From Terriglobia bacterium (GTDB lineage: Bacteria; Acidobacteriota; Thermoanaerobaculia; Thermoanaerobaculales; Thermoanaerobaculaceae): a DNA stretch of 53,957 nucleotides. The stretch covers positions 1 to 53,957 of the forward strand of contig JAIQFQ010000024.1 in the NCBI GenBank assembly GCA_020073245.1, written 5' to 3'. The position numbers were made by a program, and so were the translations under genes. The notes under the pieces are model-generated. The model saw nothing but the letters and a program-made list of their open reading frames with translations. It was not told where the DNA came from and ran no database searches. This document shows positions 1 through 9,143 of the stretch, piece by piece. Within the stretch, counting starts at the first letter, position 1. Each line of letters opens with the position of its first letter.

Positions 1-1260
1 TTCAACGAGTACCAGCGCACCCACCGGGCGACGGTCGGCCTGTCCGGGAGGATCGGCGTGACCGCCTCCTCCGAGGTCACCTTCGCGGGCTACATGCGCG
101 CAACGCAGTGGAAGGAGTCGGTGCCCTCGTCGGTGGATCACCGGGACATCAGGTCCCCCGGCGGCTTCGTCCAATACACGGTGCGGAAACCGCTCAGAGC
201 GATGACCAACACCTTGAGCGTCGGCGCCGACCTCGACTATCAGACGTTCAACGATTACCGGCGCCCGAACGTCGGCGGCGCCCGGGAGGGGGCGACCATC
301 CTCTCGGACCAGGACATCCGCCAGCGCGGCCTGGGCGTCCACCTGCTCGACCGCCTCGAGCTGTCGCCGCAGTGGAGCCTCATGGCCGGACTCCGGAACG
401 ACTCGATCGACAACCGGCTCGACGACAACCTCGCCATGCCCGCGCTCGACCACTCCGGCCGAAAATCGTTTTCGAAGACGACCGCTCGGGTCGGAATCGC
501 GTGGAACGGGGGCCAGGGGTTCGGGGCGTACGCCTCGTGGGCCCAGGGGTTCCTGCCGCCGGCCACGGAGGGGCTCGCGGCCAACCCGGACGGCTTCGGA
601 GGCTTCAACCAACACCTCGTTCCCACCACCTCGCGCGGCGAGGAGGTGGGCGTGCGTGGCGCCGTCGCAAACACCTTCACCTACGACGTCGCGGTGTTTC
701 ACCTCTTGACGGACAACGACTTCGGCCGCTACCGCGTAGCGTCGAGACCGCTCGAGACGTTCTACTACAACGCCGGGTCGAGCCGGCGGTTCGGCGTGGA
801 GGCGCTCCTCGGCTACTACCCGACGCCCCGGTTCTCGATGGAGCTCGCGTACACCTACTCCCACTTCATCTACGACCAGGTGTCGTACAACGGCGCCACC
901 TATCGCGACACCCGCCTGCCCAGCTCGCCGGACCACCAGGCCACCCTCGACACGGAGTACCGGTTCACCCCGCGCCTTATGGTGGGAGTGAGCGCCGAGA
1001 TGTGGACGCGCGCCTATGTGGACCCGTCGAACGTCGCAATGGACCCGTCGAGCGTGGCGTGGGTCGGCGGCTACACGCTGATCGGCGCCCGCGTGGCCTA
1101 CAAGACCCGCGTCGCAGGCGTCGAGACGGAGCTTCTTCTGTCCGGCCGCAACCTCGGAGGCAAGAGGTACATCGCGTTCGCCGAGCCCGATCCCGACGGG
1201 AACTCCTACCACCCCGGGCCAGAGCGCGAGCTGTTCGCGGGTGCGACGGTCAGGTTCTGA
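1..1260 (+). CDS. TonB-dependent receptor, C-terminal part (5' end outside window)
   Basis: The reading frame is open from the first base and ends at TGA, giving about 419 residues of a beta-barrel. Seen: alternating aromatic/polar strands, blocks such as YAGSSRRFGVE-like turns, PSSPDHQATL near the C-terminus, and a terminal GATVRF ending in Phe, the usual barrel-assembly signal of outer-membrane proteins. The family takes up siderophores, vitamin B12 or glycans through the outer membrane using TonB energy. The plug domain and TonB box lie upstream of the window, so the substrate cannot be judged. A secreted BNR-repeat protein follows 187 bp downstream in the same direction. The family call is firm; the ligand is unknown. 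Confidence 0.85.
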   Translation, partial: FNEYQRTHRATVGLSGRIGVTASSEVTFAGYMRATQWKESVPSSVDHRDIRSPGGFVQYTVRKPLRAMTNTLSVGADLDYQTFNDYRRPNVGGAREGATILSDQDIRQRGLGVHLLDRLELSPQWSLMAGLRNDSIDNRLDDNLAMPALDHSGRKSFSKTTARVGIAWNGGQGFGAYASWAQGFLPPATEGLAANPDGFGGFNQHLVPTTSRGEEVGVRGAVANTFTYDVAVFHLLTDNDFGRYRVASRPLETFYYNAGSSRRFGVEALLGYYPTPRFSMELAYTYSHFIYDQVSYNGATYRDTRLPSSPDHQATLDTEYRFTPRLMVGVSAEMWTRAYVDPSNVAMDPSSVAWVGGYTLIGARVAYKTRVAGVETELLLSGRNLGGKRYIAFAEPDPDGNSYHPGPERELFAGATVRF

Positions 1261-1447
1261 CCCGCAGTCGGGGTCGCGGGGGCGGGCGCTGGCACCTGCG
1301 TAGCGCGGAGACCGTGGCGGCTTCCATGGCGGTGTAGCATTGGAGGAGAACGGCCAATCTTCAACGTGCCTCCGAGCGCCGGCTTGCCGTCTCTTTGTCG
1401 TCCGGATGGCATTTGAAACCAGGAAACGGACCACGAGGAGGCAGTCC

Positions 1448-3925
1448 ATGGCGTCGCGATCGTGGCATGTGGCCTGGGCCGGCGCCGCAATCTGTTGTGC
1501 GGCGGCCGTTGCCTTCTATCTCACAACCGGCGGCTCCTCTCGCTTTGCTCGGGAGTCGGCGCCGCGACTCGCGCCAGTCGAGGAAGCCTCGGAGGATCTC
1601 GGCGCCCATGCGCGCTGGGAGTGGATGCGGCTCCGCGACCCGAAGACGGGGAAGATACCGGTCGGCATCGCCGGGCGGGAGAATGCCTTCGCACGCAGGC
1701 TCGCTGCGGACACGGGCCAGATGTCCCCGCCGCTCGCCGCGCAATGGTTGTCCCGCGGTCCCGCGAAGGTCGGGGGCCGCACGAAGGCCGTCGCGATCGA
1801 CGTCCTGAACGAGAACACGATCCTCGCCGGTGGCGTCTCGAGCGGGATGTGGAAGTCCACGGACGGCGGTCTGTCATGGCGAAAGACGACCGCGCTTTCG
1901 GAGCTCCAGAGCGTCTCCTGCATCGCGCAGAACACGGCGCCCGGAAAGCAGAACATCTGGTACTACGGCACCGGAGAGGGGTGGCCGACCTATCGGGGCG
2001 GAGCGCCCGCCGGACCGCTCGGGAGCGACTCCTCGTACCGCGGCGATGGCATCTTCAAGTCCATCGACGGCGGCGAGACTTGGACACACCTCTCCTCGAC
2101 GGCGACGGGGAATCCGACCCGGGACCTCCCCTTTTCATTCGTCTCGAGCCTTGCCACGTTCGGCGTTGACGGCGTCTACGCGGCGACTTCCACGGGCCTC
2201 TACGTGAGCGCCGACGGAGGGGACACCTGGGACCACGTCCTGGACTTCGGGGCGAGCTACCCGGTCACGGAGGTCGCAATCGGGCCCGGGGGAACAGCGT
2301 ACGCGACGATCGGGGGCGCCGGGCCGGCCAATGGCATCTACAGCTCGACCGACGGGACCCGCTGGCAGAACATCAATCCTCCTGGCTGGCCCGCGAAGAC
2401 GCTCCGCACCGTGATCGGCGTCGTTCCCTCCAACCCCCACAAGGTCTTCTTCTTCTGCGCCGAGGACGAGCCGACGTTCCTCGTGACGCACCTCTACCGG
2501 TACACGGAGAGCAGCGGGTGGACCGACCTGAGGGCCAACCTGCCGTGGGGCGGGGACATGATCACCTACGGCGGCAACATGCTCGCGTTCAAGGTCAAGC
2601 CGGATGACGAGAACACCATGTTCCTCGGCTCGACCGGCCTGTTCCGCAGTATGAACGGCGGCCAGTCGTTCGAGCTGATCGGAGGCGGGACCGATTTCCA
2701 CGTCGACCAGCACGCGATTGTCTTCTACCCCTCCAGCGCGAGAAAAATGATCGCGGGAAACGACGGCGGCCTCTTCCGGGCTGCCGACAACCTCGCGCCG
2801 TCGCCGGTCGACCCGAACTCGGGCGAGAACCACATCCCGTGGCAGAGCCTGAATAACGGCTACCGGACCACCCAGTTCTACACCGTCGCCGTGGACCACG
2901 GAACGCCGGGGAGCAGGCTGATCTCGGGCGGAATGCAGGACAACGGCTGCCAGATCAGCTCCTCGCCCGACCCCAACGCCGCGTGGCAGCTCCTCGTGTG
3001 GGGCGACGGCGGGTTCTCCACCATCAACAACGGCGGGCAGCGCCACTACACCTCGAACAGCGCGACGCTGTTCGTCCTGCGCCACATGTTCGTCAACGGT
3101 ACGGACCAGATGACCGAGATCACGCCGACGCAGGCCCGGATGGGCCTGTGGCTGGCACCGTTCATCCTGGATCCCCACGACACCCGAATCATGTACCTGC
3201 CGGCCGGGAGGGACCTGTGGCGGAACTCGAACCTCGACCAGATCCCCTACGTCTTCCCGCCCAAGCCGACCGACATCAATTGGGATCGACTCACGAACGC
3301 GACGCTGACGAACAACGCGATCTCCGCGCTCGCCATGTCTGAGGCGCTGCCGCGCAGGTTGTACTACGGCGCCGCTTTCGACACGGGTTGGGGCCTGTAT
3401 CGAATCGACGACCCCCAGATCGGGCAGCCGAGCCCGGTGGCGCTCCCGACTGGTGGGCTGCCTCGCGAGAACCCGTACATCGGGTGCATCTGCGTGGATC
3501 CGCGCGATGTGGACAAGCTGCTCGTGGTGTTCCCCGATTACGGAGTCATCAGCATCTTCGAGTCCGAGGACGGCGGGATGAGCTGGACACCCGTTGCGGG
3601 CAACCTCGAGGAGCACTCCGACGGGAGCGGCGACGGACCGTCCGTGCGCTGGGTGTCCGTCCTGTACGTGCAGAACAAGCCCGTGTACTTCGCGGCGACA
3701 AGCGTCGGCCTGTTCTCGACTACCAAGCTTGCCGGACCTGACACGCGCTGGGTGCAGGAGGGCGCCTCGACGCTCGGCAACATCGTGGTGGACATGGTCG
3801 ACGTCCGCCAGTCTGACGGCTACGTCGCCGTGGGAACGCAAGGGAACGGCGTGTACACGACGAACGTCTCCGAGCTTCCCGGGCCGATCGTCCGCCGGCA
3901 TGTCACACGGGGGACGCAGCGCTAG
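1448..3925 (+). CDS. Exported BNR/sortilin (VPS10)-like beta-propeller protein
   Basis: This 825-residue protein has repeated Asp-box/BNR motifs (STDGGLSW, SIDGGETW, SADGGDTW, SEDGGMSW) spread over its length, as in sialidase/VPS10-sortilin type propellers. The frame is open from a TTG at 1340, but I choose ATG 1448: a GAGGAGG ribosome site lies 7 bases upstream, and the new N-terminus is a membrane segment (AWAGAAICCAAAVAFYL) suited to export or anchoring. Such proteins in Acidobacteriota and Bacteroidota are mostly uncharacterised cell-surface proteins. No catalytic sialidase arginine triad could be assigned, so enzymatic activity is not claimed. It ends 34 bp from the convergent cstA-like gene. 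Confidence 0.8.
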   Translation: MASRSWHVAWAGAAICCAAAVAFYLTTGGSSRFARESAPRLAPVEEASEDLGAHARWEWMRLRDPKTGKIPVGIAGRENAFARRLAADTGQMSPPLAAQWLSRGPAKVGGRTKAVAIDVLNENTILAGGVSSGMWKSTDGGLSWRKTTALSELQSVSCIAQNTAPGKQNIWYYGTGEGWPTYRGGAPAGPLGSDSSYRGDGIFKSIDGGETWTHLSSTATGNPTRDLPFSFVSSLATFGVDGVYAATSTGLYVSADGGDTWDHVLDFGASYPVTEVAIGPGGTAYATIGGAGPANGIYSSTDGTRWQNINPPGWPAKTLRTVIGVVPSNPHKVFFFCAEDEPTFLVTHLYRYTESSGWTDLRANLPWGGDMITYGGNMLAFKVKPDDENTMFLGSTGLFRSMNGGQSFELIGGGTDFHVDQHAIVFYPSSARKMIAGNDGGLFRAADNLAPSPVDPNSGENHIPWQSLNNGYRTTQFYTVAVDHGTPGSRLISGGMQDNGCQISSSPDPNAAWQLLVWGDGGFSTINNGGQRHYTSNSATLFVLRHMFVNGTDQMTEITPTQARMGLWLAPFILDPHDTRIMYLPAGRDLWRNSNLDQIPYVFPPKPTDINWDRLTNATLTNNAISALAMSEALPRRLYYGAAFDTGWGLYRIDDPQIGQPSPVALPTGGLPRENPYIGCICVDPRDVDKLLVVFPDYGVISIFESEDGGMSWTPVAGNLEEHSDGSGDGPSVRWVSVLYVQNKPVYFAATSVGLFSTTKLAGPDTRWVQEGASTLGNIVVDMVDVRQSDGYVAVGTQGNGVYTTNVSELPGPIVRRHVTRGTQR

Positions 3926-3959
3926 ACGGGCGCCAGGGGTCGATCGTGCTGTCGATAAC

Positions 3960-5804
3960 CTAGCAACAGCGCTGGGGCACGCCCTCGCGCACGACAGCCG
4001 GGCCGAACGCCTTCGGCGGGATCGGCCTGCCCCGCAGGGTCGCCAGGCATCTGCGCCCGGAATCGATGAGGATCACCACCACCGCGACCATCATGATCAC
4101 GGTGAGGCCGCTCTGAAGGTAGCCCTGGAACGCCTGGCCCGGCTGGTTGGCGAGCGGCAGGAAGTTGTCCTTGATATTGAGAGCGCCGGCGGTGAGGGTG
4201 GTGACGGCCACGAACGCCATCGGCACCACGGTGATCGGCGCGTAGCGAAGCTTCCCCATGTTGACGAGGAACGTGGTCGCGATGGCGAGTGCGACCGTCG
4301 CCAGGAGCTGGTTCGCGGTCCCGAACATCGGCCAAATGCTGCGGATAGACCCCGTGTAGATGAAGTACCCCCACGACACCACGATCGCCGACGTGGTGAG
4401 CACGCTTCCCGGCAGCCACGCCGGGTTCCCGAACGGCTTGCAGAAGTTCCCCAGAAATTCCTGCAGCAAGTAGCGCGCCACGCGCGTGAAGGCGTCGATG
4501 CAGGTGAGCACGAACAGCGCCTCGAACATGATGGCAAAGTGGTACCAGTAGCCCATCAACGTCCCCATACCCGGGATTGACGCGAAGATCTTCGCCATCC
4601 CCACGGCCAGCGTGACCGCGCCGCCGGTCCGCCCGACGACGTTCTCGCCCACACCGCGCGAAAGCTCGGCGAGATCGACCGTCTGCAGTCCGAGCGTCTT
4701 GAAGACCGCCGGCGGTACGTTGATCGCGTAGTAGTCACCGGGGTGCAGCGAGCAGGCGGCGATCAACGCCATGACGCCGACGAGGCTCTCGACGAGCATC
4801 GCGCCGTACCCGATGAAGCGGGCGTCCAGCTCGTTCCCGAGCATCTTCGGCGTCGTCCCCGACGAGATCAGCGAGTGCGCCCCCGAGATCGCACCGCAGG
4901 CGATCGTCACGAACAGGAACGGGAACAGCTGACCGGGGATGACCGGCCCGCCGCCGTGCACGAAGGGCGAGAACGCCGGGAGCTGCATGTCGGGGCGGAC
5001 AATCAAGACGCCGGCGATCAGCATCACGACGGTGCCGACTTTCATGTACGCGGAGAGGTAGTCGCGCGGCGCCAGCAGCAGCCACACCGGCAGCACCGAC
5101 GCGGCAAAGCCGTAGAAGCACAGCAGGAAGGTGAGCTGGTGATGGTCGAAGAGGAACCAGCCGGCGAAGGGCGAGCCGGCGACCCACCGCCCTCCGACAA
5201 CCGCGAGGATGAGCGCCACCACCCCGGCCGCGCTCGGGCCGCGCACGCTGCCCGGTCTGAGCCTGAACATGTAGACACCCATCACGAGCGCGATCGGAAT
5301 CGTCATCGCGATGGTGAACGTGCCCCACGAGCTCTCGGCGAGCGCGTTCACCACCACCAGGCCGAGCCCGGCGAGCGCGACCACCACGATGAAGAGAACC
5401 GCGATCCCGGCGGTGAACCCTGAGACCGGGCCGATCTCGGCGCGGGCGATCTCCGGAAGTGACCGGCCGTTGTGGCGCACCGAGGCCACCAGGATCACGA
5501 AGTCCTGCACCGTCCCGGCCAGCACGGCTCCGAACAACAGCCAGAGCAAGCTCGGCGCATAGCCGAACTGCGCGGCCAGCACCGGCCCGACGAGGGGACC
5601 CGGCCCGGCAATGGCCGCGAAATGGTGGCCAAAGAGGACCCACCTGTTCATTGGCATGTAGTTGTGGCCATCCCTGAACAGGTGCGATGGCATCGCCCGG
5701 CGACCATCGAGTGCGAGGACCTTGGCGGCGATGAATGCGCTGTAGAAACGGTACCCCAGGGCCAGAATGCAGAGCGCCCCCACAATGATCGGGAAGGAGT
5801 TCAT
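3960..5804 (-). CDS. cstA: CstA-family carbon starvation / pyruvate transporter (first copy)
   Basis: This 614-residue polytopic membrane protein carries CstA hallmarks: the N-terminal GYRFYSAFIAAKVL, the GHHFAAIAGPGPLVGP block, ACGAISGAHSL and MFGTANQLLA near the C-terminus. Family members (CstA, BtsT) import pyruvate or peptides by proton symport. The frame extends to 5909, but the upstream 35 residues are basic and unlike the family. ATG 5804 starts a proper transmembrane helix and has GGTGGAG upstream. It is somewhat shorter than E. coli CstA (about 700 residues). A second, more divergent CstA is encoded at 36.5 kb. It is convergent with the BNR gene and has no obvious operon partner. Substrate specificity is inference. 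Confidence 0.92.
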   Translation of the reverse strand: MNSFPIIVGALCILALGYRFYSAFIAAKVLALDGRRAMPSHLFRDGHNYMPMNRWVLFGHHFAAIAGPGPLVGPVLAAQFGYAPSLLWLLFGAVLAGTVQDFVILVASVRHNGRSLPEIARAEIGPVSGFTAGIAVLFIVVVALAGLGLVVVNALAESSWGTFTIAMTIPIALVMGVYMFRLRPGSVRGPSAAGVVALILAVVGGRWVAGSPFAGWFLFDHHQLTFLLCFYGFAASVLPVWLLLAPRDYLSAYMKVGTVVMLIAGVLIVRPDMQLPAFSPFVHGGGPVIPGQLFPFLFVTIACGAISGAHSLISSGTTPKMLGNELDARFIGYGAMLVESLVGVMALIAACSLHPGDYYAINVPPAVFKTLGLQTVDLAELSRGVGENVVGRTGGAVTLAVGMAKIFASIPGMGTLMGYWYHFAIMFEALFVLTCIDAFTRVARYLLQEFLGNFCKPFGNPAWLPGSVLTTSAIVVSWGYFIYTGSIRSIWPMFGTANQLLATVALAIATTFLVNMGKLRYAPITVVPMAFVAVTTLTAGALNIKDNFLPLANQPGQAFQGYLQSGLTVIMMVAVVVILIDSGRRCLATLRGRPIPPKAFGPAVVREGVPQRCC

Positions 5805-6433
5805 CCGGTTCTCCACCGCCCACAGCCGGGCACGAGTGTCTTTCTTAGCACTGCCCGCGCGGTGCCGCAAGCGATCAGCTCGATTGCGGGCCGAGGCCCG
5901 CACTCGCACTCCCTTCCGCCGCTGCCTTCGCTACCTGAATGTCACTCCTAGTCCGCCGCAGACACGAGGAGGAAGCTGGGCAGATCTCGGACTGTCCGTA
6001 TGATCGAGGGCAGCCGGGTACAGTGGTGGCCAGCTGCGGGGTTGGCCGCCACCGGCGGATTGAACACCCCCCACCCGTGAGTTGACCTTCCATGCGATGA
6101 CGCTCTGCGCGATATAATTGATGCCGGAAAAACACTGGAGGACCAGGTGCTTGTTGTCCCATTTGCCGCTCCTGAACCGTCATGGAAATCTGGCCGCTGC
6201 AGCGTTCCTCCGGACACGTTATGCGGCGAATTCTGCAGCGTAGGAAGTCGGCCATCCCGCCGCACATTCGGTGAAACTCCAAGATCTGCAATGCTTTTTG
6301 AGCCCATGAGCCCGAATAAGCAATCCGACAAACAACGCAGCTTCTGCAGCGTTTCCCGGTTTCGTTTCGGCAGCCGAATATGCGTTAGCCGGCATGAACA
6401 CTGGGCGCACAGTCTGAAAATCGGGAGAACCTC
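5805..6433. other. 629-bp gene-free region between cstA and the first cassette gene
   Basis: I find no convincing gene. Open frames on both strands here (for example a minus-strand frame over 5948-6478) have no ribosome site and no recognisable composition. The stretch CTGCAGCGT recurs at about 6197, 6233 and 6344, and an imperfect hairpin with an attC-like end lies at 6330-6390. The repeated bits may be decayed recombination sites of an integron array; that is inference. Confidence 0.5.
6330..6390 (+). repeat. Possible degenerate short attC-like hairpin
   Basis: AACGCA (6334-6339) pairs exactly with TGCGTT (6381-6386). Inside it TTC/GAA, GC/GC and GC/GC pair with small mismatches, and the 3' end reads GTTAGCC, one base off the GTTRRRY core. 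The 5' core (AAACAAC) does not match RYYYAAC well. If real it would be the attC of a preceding cassette and would set the start of the cassette holding the 6434 gene. Weaker than the site at 6914. Confidence 0.35.
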
Positions 6434-6919
6434 ATGTCTGATCTGCACGCCGTGAAGCCTGCCCGCTTTCATGGTCACACGAGAACCGCTCTAGGCTTCC
6501 TTTCTCCCTGCTTGATCTCTCTGCTCATTCCGCTCCTTCTCTGGGGTGTTGCCAAGCTAGAGGAGACCGTCTCTGCGACCGCGGGCGTCGTCCTAGATGG
6601 GTATGTTGCCCCCTCCTGGCGCAACCTTGCAGCCAAGGTCCGATCCGGCGAAACCTCCCTTACGTCCACACAGCAGGCTGAGAGGTTCGAGAAGTTCGCG
6701 CGCTTTGTCGAATCGCAGGCGCAGTCCGAAGTCACGTTGGCGCGGCTACGTGTTCAGCAAGCGTGGGTGATCTTCGCATGTGCTGTTGGAGTTGTATTCT
6801 TTGAGTTCCTTGTTGGTGGTTTTCTCGTCTTCCGCGCCATCAAACGAGAGAGTCATAGCGAAGTCCCTCCCGGCGGGTCCCCGCCAGCTTCGTCGCCGGG
6901 AGGCAAGCGTGCCGTCTAA
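6434..6919 (+). CDS. Cassette-borne hypothetical protein with two membrane segments
   Basis: 161 residues. A first transmembrane segment lies near residues 22-41 (FLSPCLISLLIPLLLWGV) and a second near 113-133 (VIFACAVGVVFFEFLVGGFLVF), with an about 70-residue charged region between that could form a short helical hairpin outside the membrane. I do not recognise a family. The TAA stop (6917-6919) lies inside the 5' core (GTCTAAC) of the attC at 6914, the arrangement typical of integron cassettes. Base composition is visibly less GC-rich than the neighbouring cstA. The start ATG 6434 is preceded by GGGAGAACCTC. Function unknown; cassette origin is well supported by the attC. Confidence 0.7.
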   Translation: MSDLHAVKPARFHGHTRTALGFLSPCLISLLIPLLLWGVAKLEETVSATAGVVLDGYVAPSWRNLAAKVRSGETSLTSTQQAERFEKFARFVESQAQSEVTLARLRVQQAWVIFACAVGVVFFEFLVGGFLVFRAIKRESHSEVPPGGSPPASSPGGKRAV

Positions 6920-7041
6920 CCTGCGCTTGCAGCAGGCACACCGGCGGCCGTGCTTGCGTGGCGGGCCTGCCTCCGTTCATCATCGTGCCATACCGAGGTT
7001 CAAACGGTTCGCCGGTGTGCCGCTGAAGCGCGGCGTTAGAC
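6914..7041 (+). repeat. attC integron recombination site (128 bp)
   Basis: Outer cores GTCTAAC (6914-6920, fits RYYYAAC) and GTTAGAC (7035-7041, fits GTTRRRY) are exact inverse complements. Inside them the arms pair as GCGCTT-G-CAGC-A-GGCACACCGGCG against GCGCTT-CAGC-GGCACACCGGCG. That leaves single unpaired G and A bases in the 5' arm, the extrahelical bases that define the recombinogenic strand in attC sites. The terminal loop is about 60 bp. The site starts inside the stop codon of the 6434 gene and ends 27 bp before the next start. No integrase gene is in the window. Confidence 0.9.
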
Positions 7042-7068
7042 GTACCCAGAATCAAGCCAGGAGGCTTC

Positions 7069-7371
7069 GTGGCCAAGCAATCCGAATTGGAGCAGGGCAA
7101 GCAAATCGCGTTGGAAATCCTTCGCACCACGGCAGCCGAGTTGGAACTAGAAGTCACGGATCTAGCATGGCGAACCGAGCCTGAGCATCGCGACGACTTA
7201 AGTCTCCCGCTAACGTTCTGCACCACGGATGGTAGTCGACACGCACTCAGACTCCCCATTGCACAGCTCGAAGACGCGCCGGCGGACCCGGTAGCCAGAG
7301 CGGCGATTGCGCACGCTGTCCGCGACCGTCTGAAGAAGCTCGGCCCATCGCGGCGGAGGATCGGGTTCTAG
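7069..7371 (+). CDS. Small cassette-borne hypothetical protein
   Basis: 100 residues, acidic, soluble, with no signal or membrane segment. It starts at GTG 7069 behind a good AGGAGG (7 bases), 27 bp after the attC 3' core, just where the first gene of the next integron cassette should begin. I do not recognise the family. An N-terminal helix (residues 5-30) followed by alternating hydrophobic strands and a basic C-terminus (KKLGPSRRRIGF) can be seen. No complete attC follows it; only a lone GTCTAAC core is found at 7479-7485. The array appears truncated here. Confidence 0.65.
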   Translation: MAKQSELEQGKQIALEILRTTAAELELEVTDLAWRTEPEHRDDLSLPLTFCTTDGSRHALRLPIAQLEDAPADPVARAAIAHAVRDRLKKLGPSRRRIGF

Positions 7372-7657
7372 AATGCAGTTCTCACTCGTGAGGTCTACGG
7401 CCGCGCGCTCGCAGAAAAGCCGTTGGCTAGCGTGTGTGTCCGGACCCTCCTCACTTGCCTCAACCGGACAAGGGGGACGTCTAACCACCAGTAGAGGCGA
7501 CCGTGTCAAGAGGCAAACCCTTTTCTTGACGTCCCTGGAGGGGGGCGTGGGAGCACCGGCAGCAGGTGCGGGTCGCCGAGCCAGGTCGTCACGTCCACGT
7601 CGATGCGCTTCTTTTTGGGTGACAGACGAGAGCGCCTGGCAAGGGAGGAAGAGGTCC
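7372..7657. other. Gene-free stretch with an orphan attC-type core
   Basis: No gene is supported here: the open frame from 7373 only extends the downstream oxidoreductase. GTCTAAC at 7479-7485 is identical to the 5' core of the attC at 6914, but no GTTRRRY partner occurs within the next 200 bases. It may be a broken cassette end (inference) or chance. Confidence 0.4.
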
Positions 7658-8725
7658 ATGAGACACACGCGCGTCATCGTCACTCACTACGGCGGGCCCG
7701 ATGCACTTCGGGTGGTTGAAGAAGAGTGCCCCGAGCCGAAGGATGGTGAAGTGCGGGTGAGAGTGCTGGCCGCAGGCGTCTCCTTGCCCGACATAATGGC
7801 GCGCGAGGGCGTCCATCCCGAAACTCCCCCGGTGCCCTACACGCCGGGGTGGGACCTGGTTGGCGAGGTCGATCGGCTCGGCAACGGTGTCTCCGGAATC
7901 GAACCGGGCCAGATCGTTGCGGCGATGCCCATCCACGGCGCGTACGCGGAGTTCGTCTGCCTGCCGCAGCGCGAGCTGGTCCCGGTGCCATCCGGGTTGG
8001 ACGCCGCCGAGGCCGTCAGCCTGATTCTGAACTACATCACGGCGTATCAGATGCTGCATCGCTCCGCCAAGGTCAAACCGGGCCAGCGCGTGTTGATTCA
8101 CGGCGCGTCGGGCGGGGTCGGCACGGCACTCCTGCAGCTGGGGCGCCTTGCCGGCCTGGAGATGTACGGTACCTGTTCATCGCGAGGGGCGCCGGCCGTT
8201 TCCGACCTGGGTGGCATCCCAATCGATTACCGGAATCAGGACTACGTGAAGGAAATCCGCCGCTTCACGAGCGAGGGCGTGGACGCCGTCTTCGACCCCA
8301 TCGGTGGCGCCCACCTCTGGCATTCCCGCGAGGCTCTCCGTCCGGGCGGGAGGGTGGTGGGTTATGGCAATACAACCTCGCTACGTGGGGAGGGACTAGG
8401 TTCGGACCGTACAGGCCGTCGTAATCGCCTTCATGGGATCCCCATCTACGCGTTGTACATCGCCGGCGGCTGGCTTCTCCCCGGCCGGAAACGGATCGTC
8501 CCCTACAGCATCCAGACGCTCAAACGGTTGAAGCCGGCTTTGTTTCGGCAGGATTTGATCGCCCTGCTCGACCTCCTTCAAAGGCAAGAGATCAAGCCGC
8601 TCATCGCGCAGCGATTTCCTCTTGCCGAGGCAAGACGCGCGCAGGAGCTGCTCGGGAAGGGGGGCGTGATAGGCAAGATCGTGCTCGTGCGCAACGGGTT
8701 ATCGCTTGAATCAGGAGGGACGTAG
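7658..8725 (+). CDS. MDR-family zinc-free alcohol dehydrogenase / quinone oxidoreductase
   Basis: 355 residues. The N-terminal GroES-like fold (HYGGPDALRVVEE, PYTPGWDLVGEVD) is followed by a Rossmann domain with HGASGGVGTALLQL, the NADP-binding glycine motif of the quinone-oxidoreductase branch. The structural zinc cysteines and the catalytic Cys/His of zinc alcohol dehydrogenases are not seen, so a quinone/enone reductase type reaction with NADPH is most likely. The frame is open from 7373, but ATG 7658 has GGGAGGAAGAG upstream and starts the conserved domain. Its 3' end is followed within 10 bases by a cupin gene, suggesting one transcript. The substrate is unknown. Confidence 0.88.
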   Translation: MRHTRVIVTHYGGPDALRVVEEECPEPKDGEVRVRVLAAGVSLPDIMAREGVHPETPPVPYTPGWDLVGEVDRLGNGVSGIEPGQIVAAMPIHGAYAEFVCLPQRELVPVPSGLDAAEAVSLILNYITAYQMLHRSAKVKPGQRVLIHGASGGVGTALLQLGRLAGLEMYGTCSSRGAPAVSDLGGIPIDYRNQDYVKEIRRFTSEGVDAVFDPIGGAHLWHSREALRPGGRVVGYGNTTSLRGEGLGSDRTGRRNRLHGIPIYALYIAGGWLLPGRKRIVPYSIQTLKRLKPALFRQDLIALLDLLQRQEIKPLIAQRFPLAEARRAQELLGKGGVIGKIVLVRNGLSLESGGT

Positions 8726-8732
8726 CAACGGC

Positions 8733-9143
8733 ATGCAGCGGACAGCGCTTCGCGCCGCCGCTGTTGCCGAGCATTCTACGTTGCCATCGGAGGCTCGGGT
8801 GATCATCAGAGAGAAAGCAGTTGCGCCGTTCGAATTCGAGGGGCTGACGATCCGTGATTACACCGCCGGGCACGAGACGGCGGCGTCCTTCGCGGTGATC
8901 ACGGTCCCCCCGGGTGGCGTGCACGCGGAGGCGTGGTCGCGGCGTTCCGACAAGTACTACTACGTTCTGGCCGGAATGATCGAGTTCATCGACTCGGGTG
9001 AGGTCCACACGCTATCGGCCGGCGACTTCTGCCTCGTTGCCAAGGGACAGCACTTCTCGTATCGGAACCCGGGCGAGATGCGCGCAACGCTGTGCCTGCT
9101 CCATGCGCCGAGCTTCGACGCCGGCTCGGAGGAATTCGCGTAG
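8733..9143 (+). CDS. Cupin-domain protein
   Basis: About 136 residues forming a single small beta-barrel cupin. Seen: PPGGVHAEAWSRRSDKYYYVLAG (first cupin motif region, with one His) and GDFCLVAKGQHFSYRNPG (second motif, with His). The metal ligands look partly degenerate compared with the G(X)5HXH pattern, so metal binding is uncertain. I use ATG 8733. A TTG at 8706 inside the preceding gene would give nine more residues but lacks a ribosome site; AGGAGGGA lies about 14 bases upstream of 8733. It probably belongs with the oxidoreductase transcript. A role in binding or isomerising a small ligand is inference from family only. Confidence 0.75.
   Translation: MQRTALRAAAVAEHSTLPSEARVIIREKAVAPFEFEGLTIRDYTAGHETAASFAVITVPPGGVHAEAWSRRSDKYYYVLAGMIEFIDSGEVHTLSAGDFCLVAKGQHFSYRNPGEMRATLCLLHAPSFDAGSEEFA

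Noticed and set aside
2135..3901. 588-residue open frame on the minus strand
   Set aside because: Antisense shadow of the BNR protein, made possible by high GC; Arg/Asp/Val-rich with no recognisable domain.
5948..6478. Minus-strand 176-residue frame in the gap before the cassettes
   Set aside because: No ribosome site, no family resemblance, and it overlaps repeated attC-like sequence.
7479..7485. GTCTAAC as the start of a second complete attC
   Set aside because: No GTTRRRY partner within 200 bases downstream and no pairing arm; kept only as a possible remnant.
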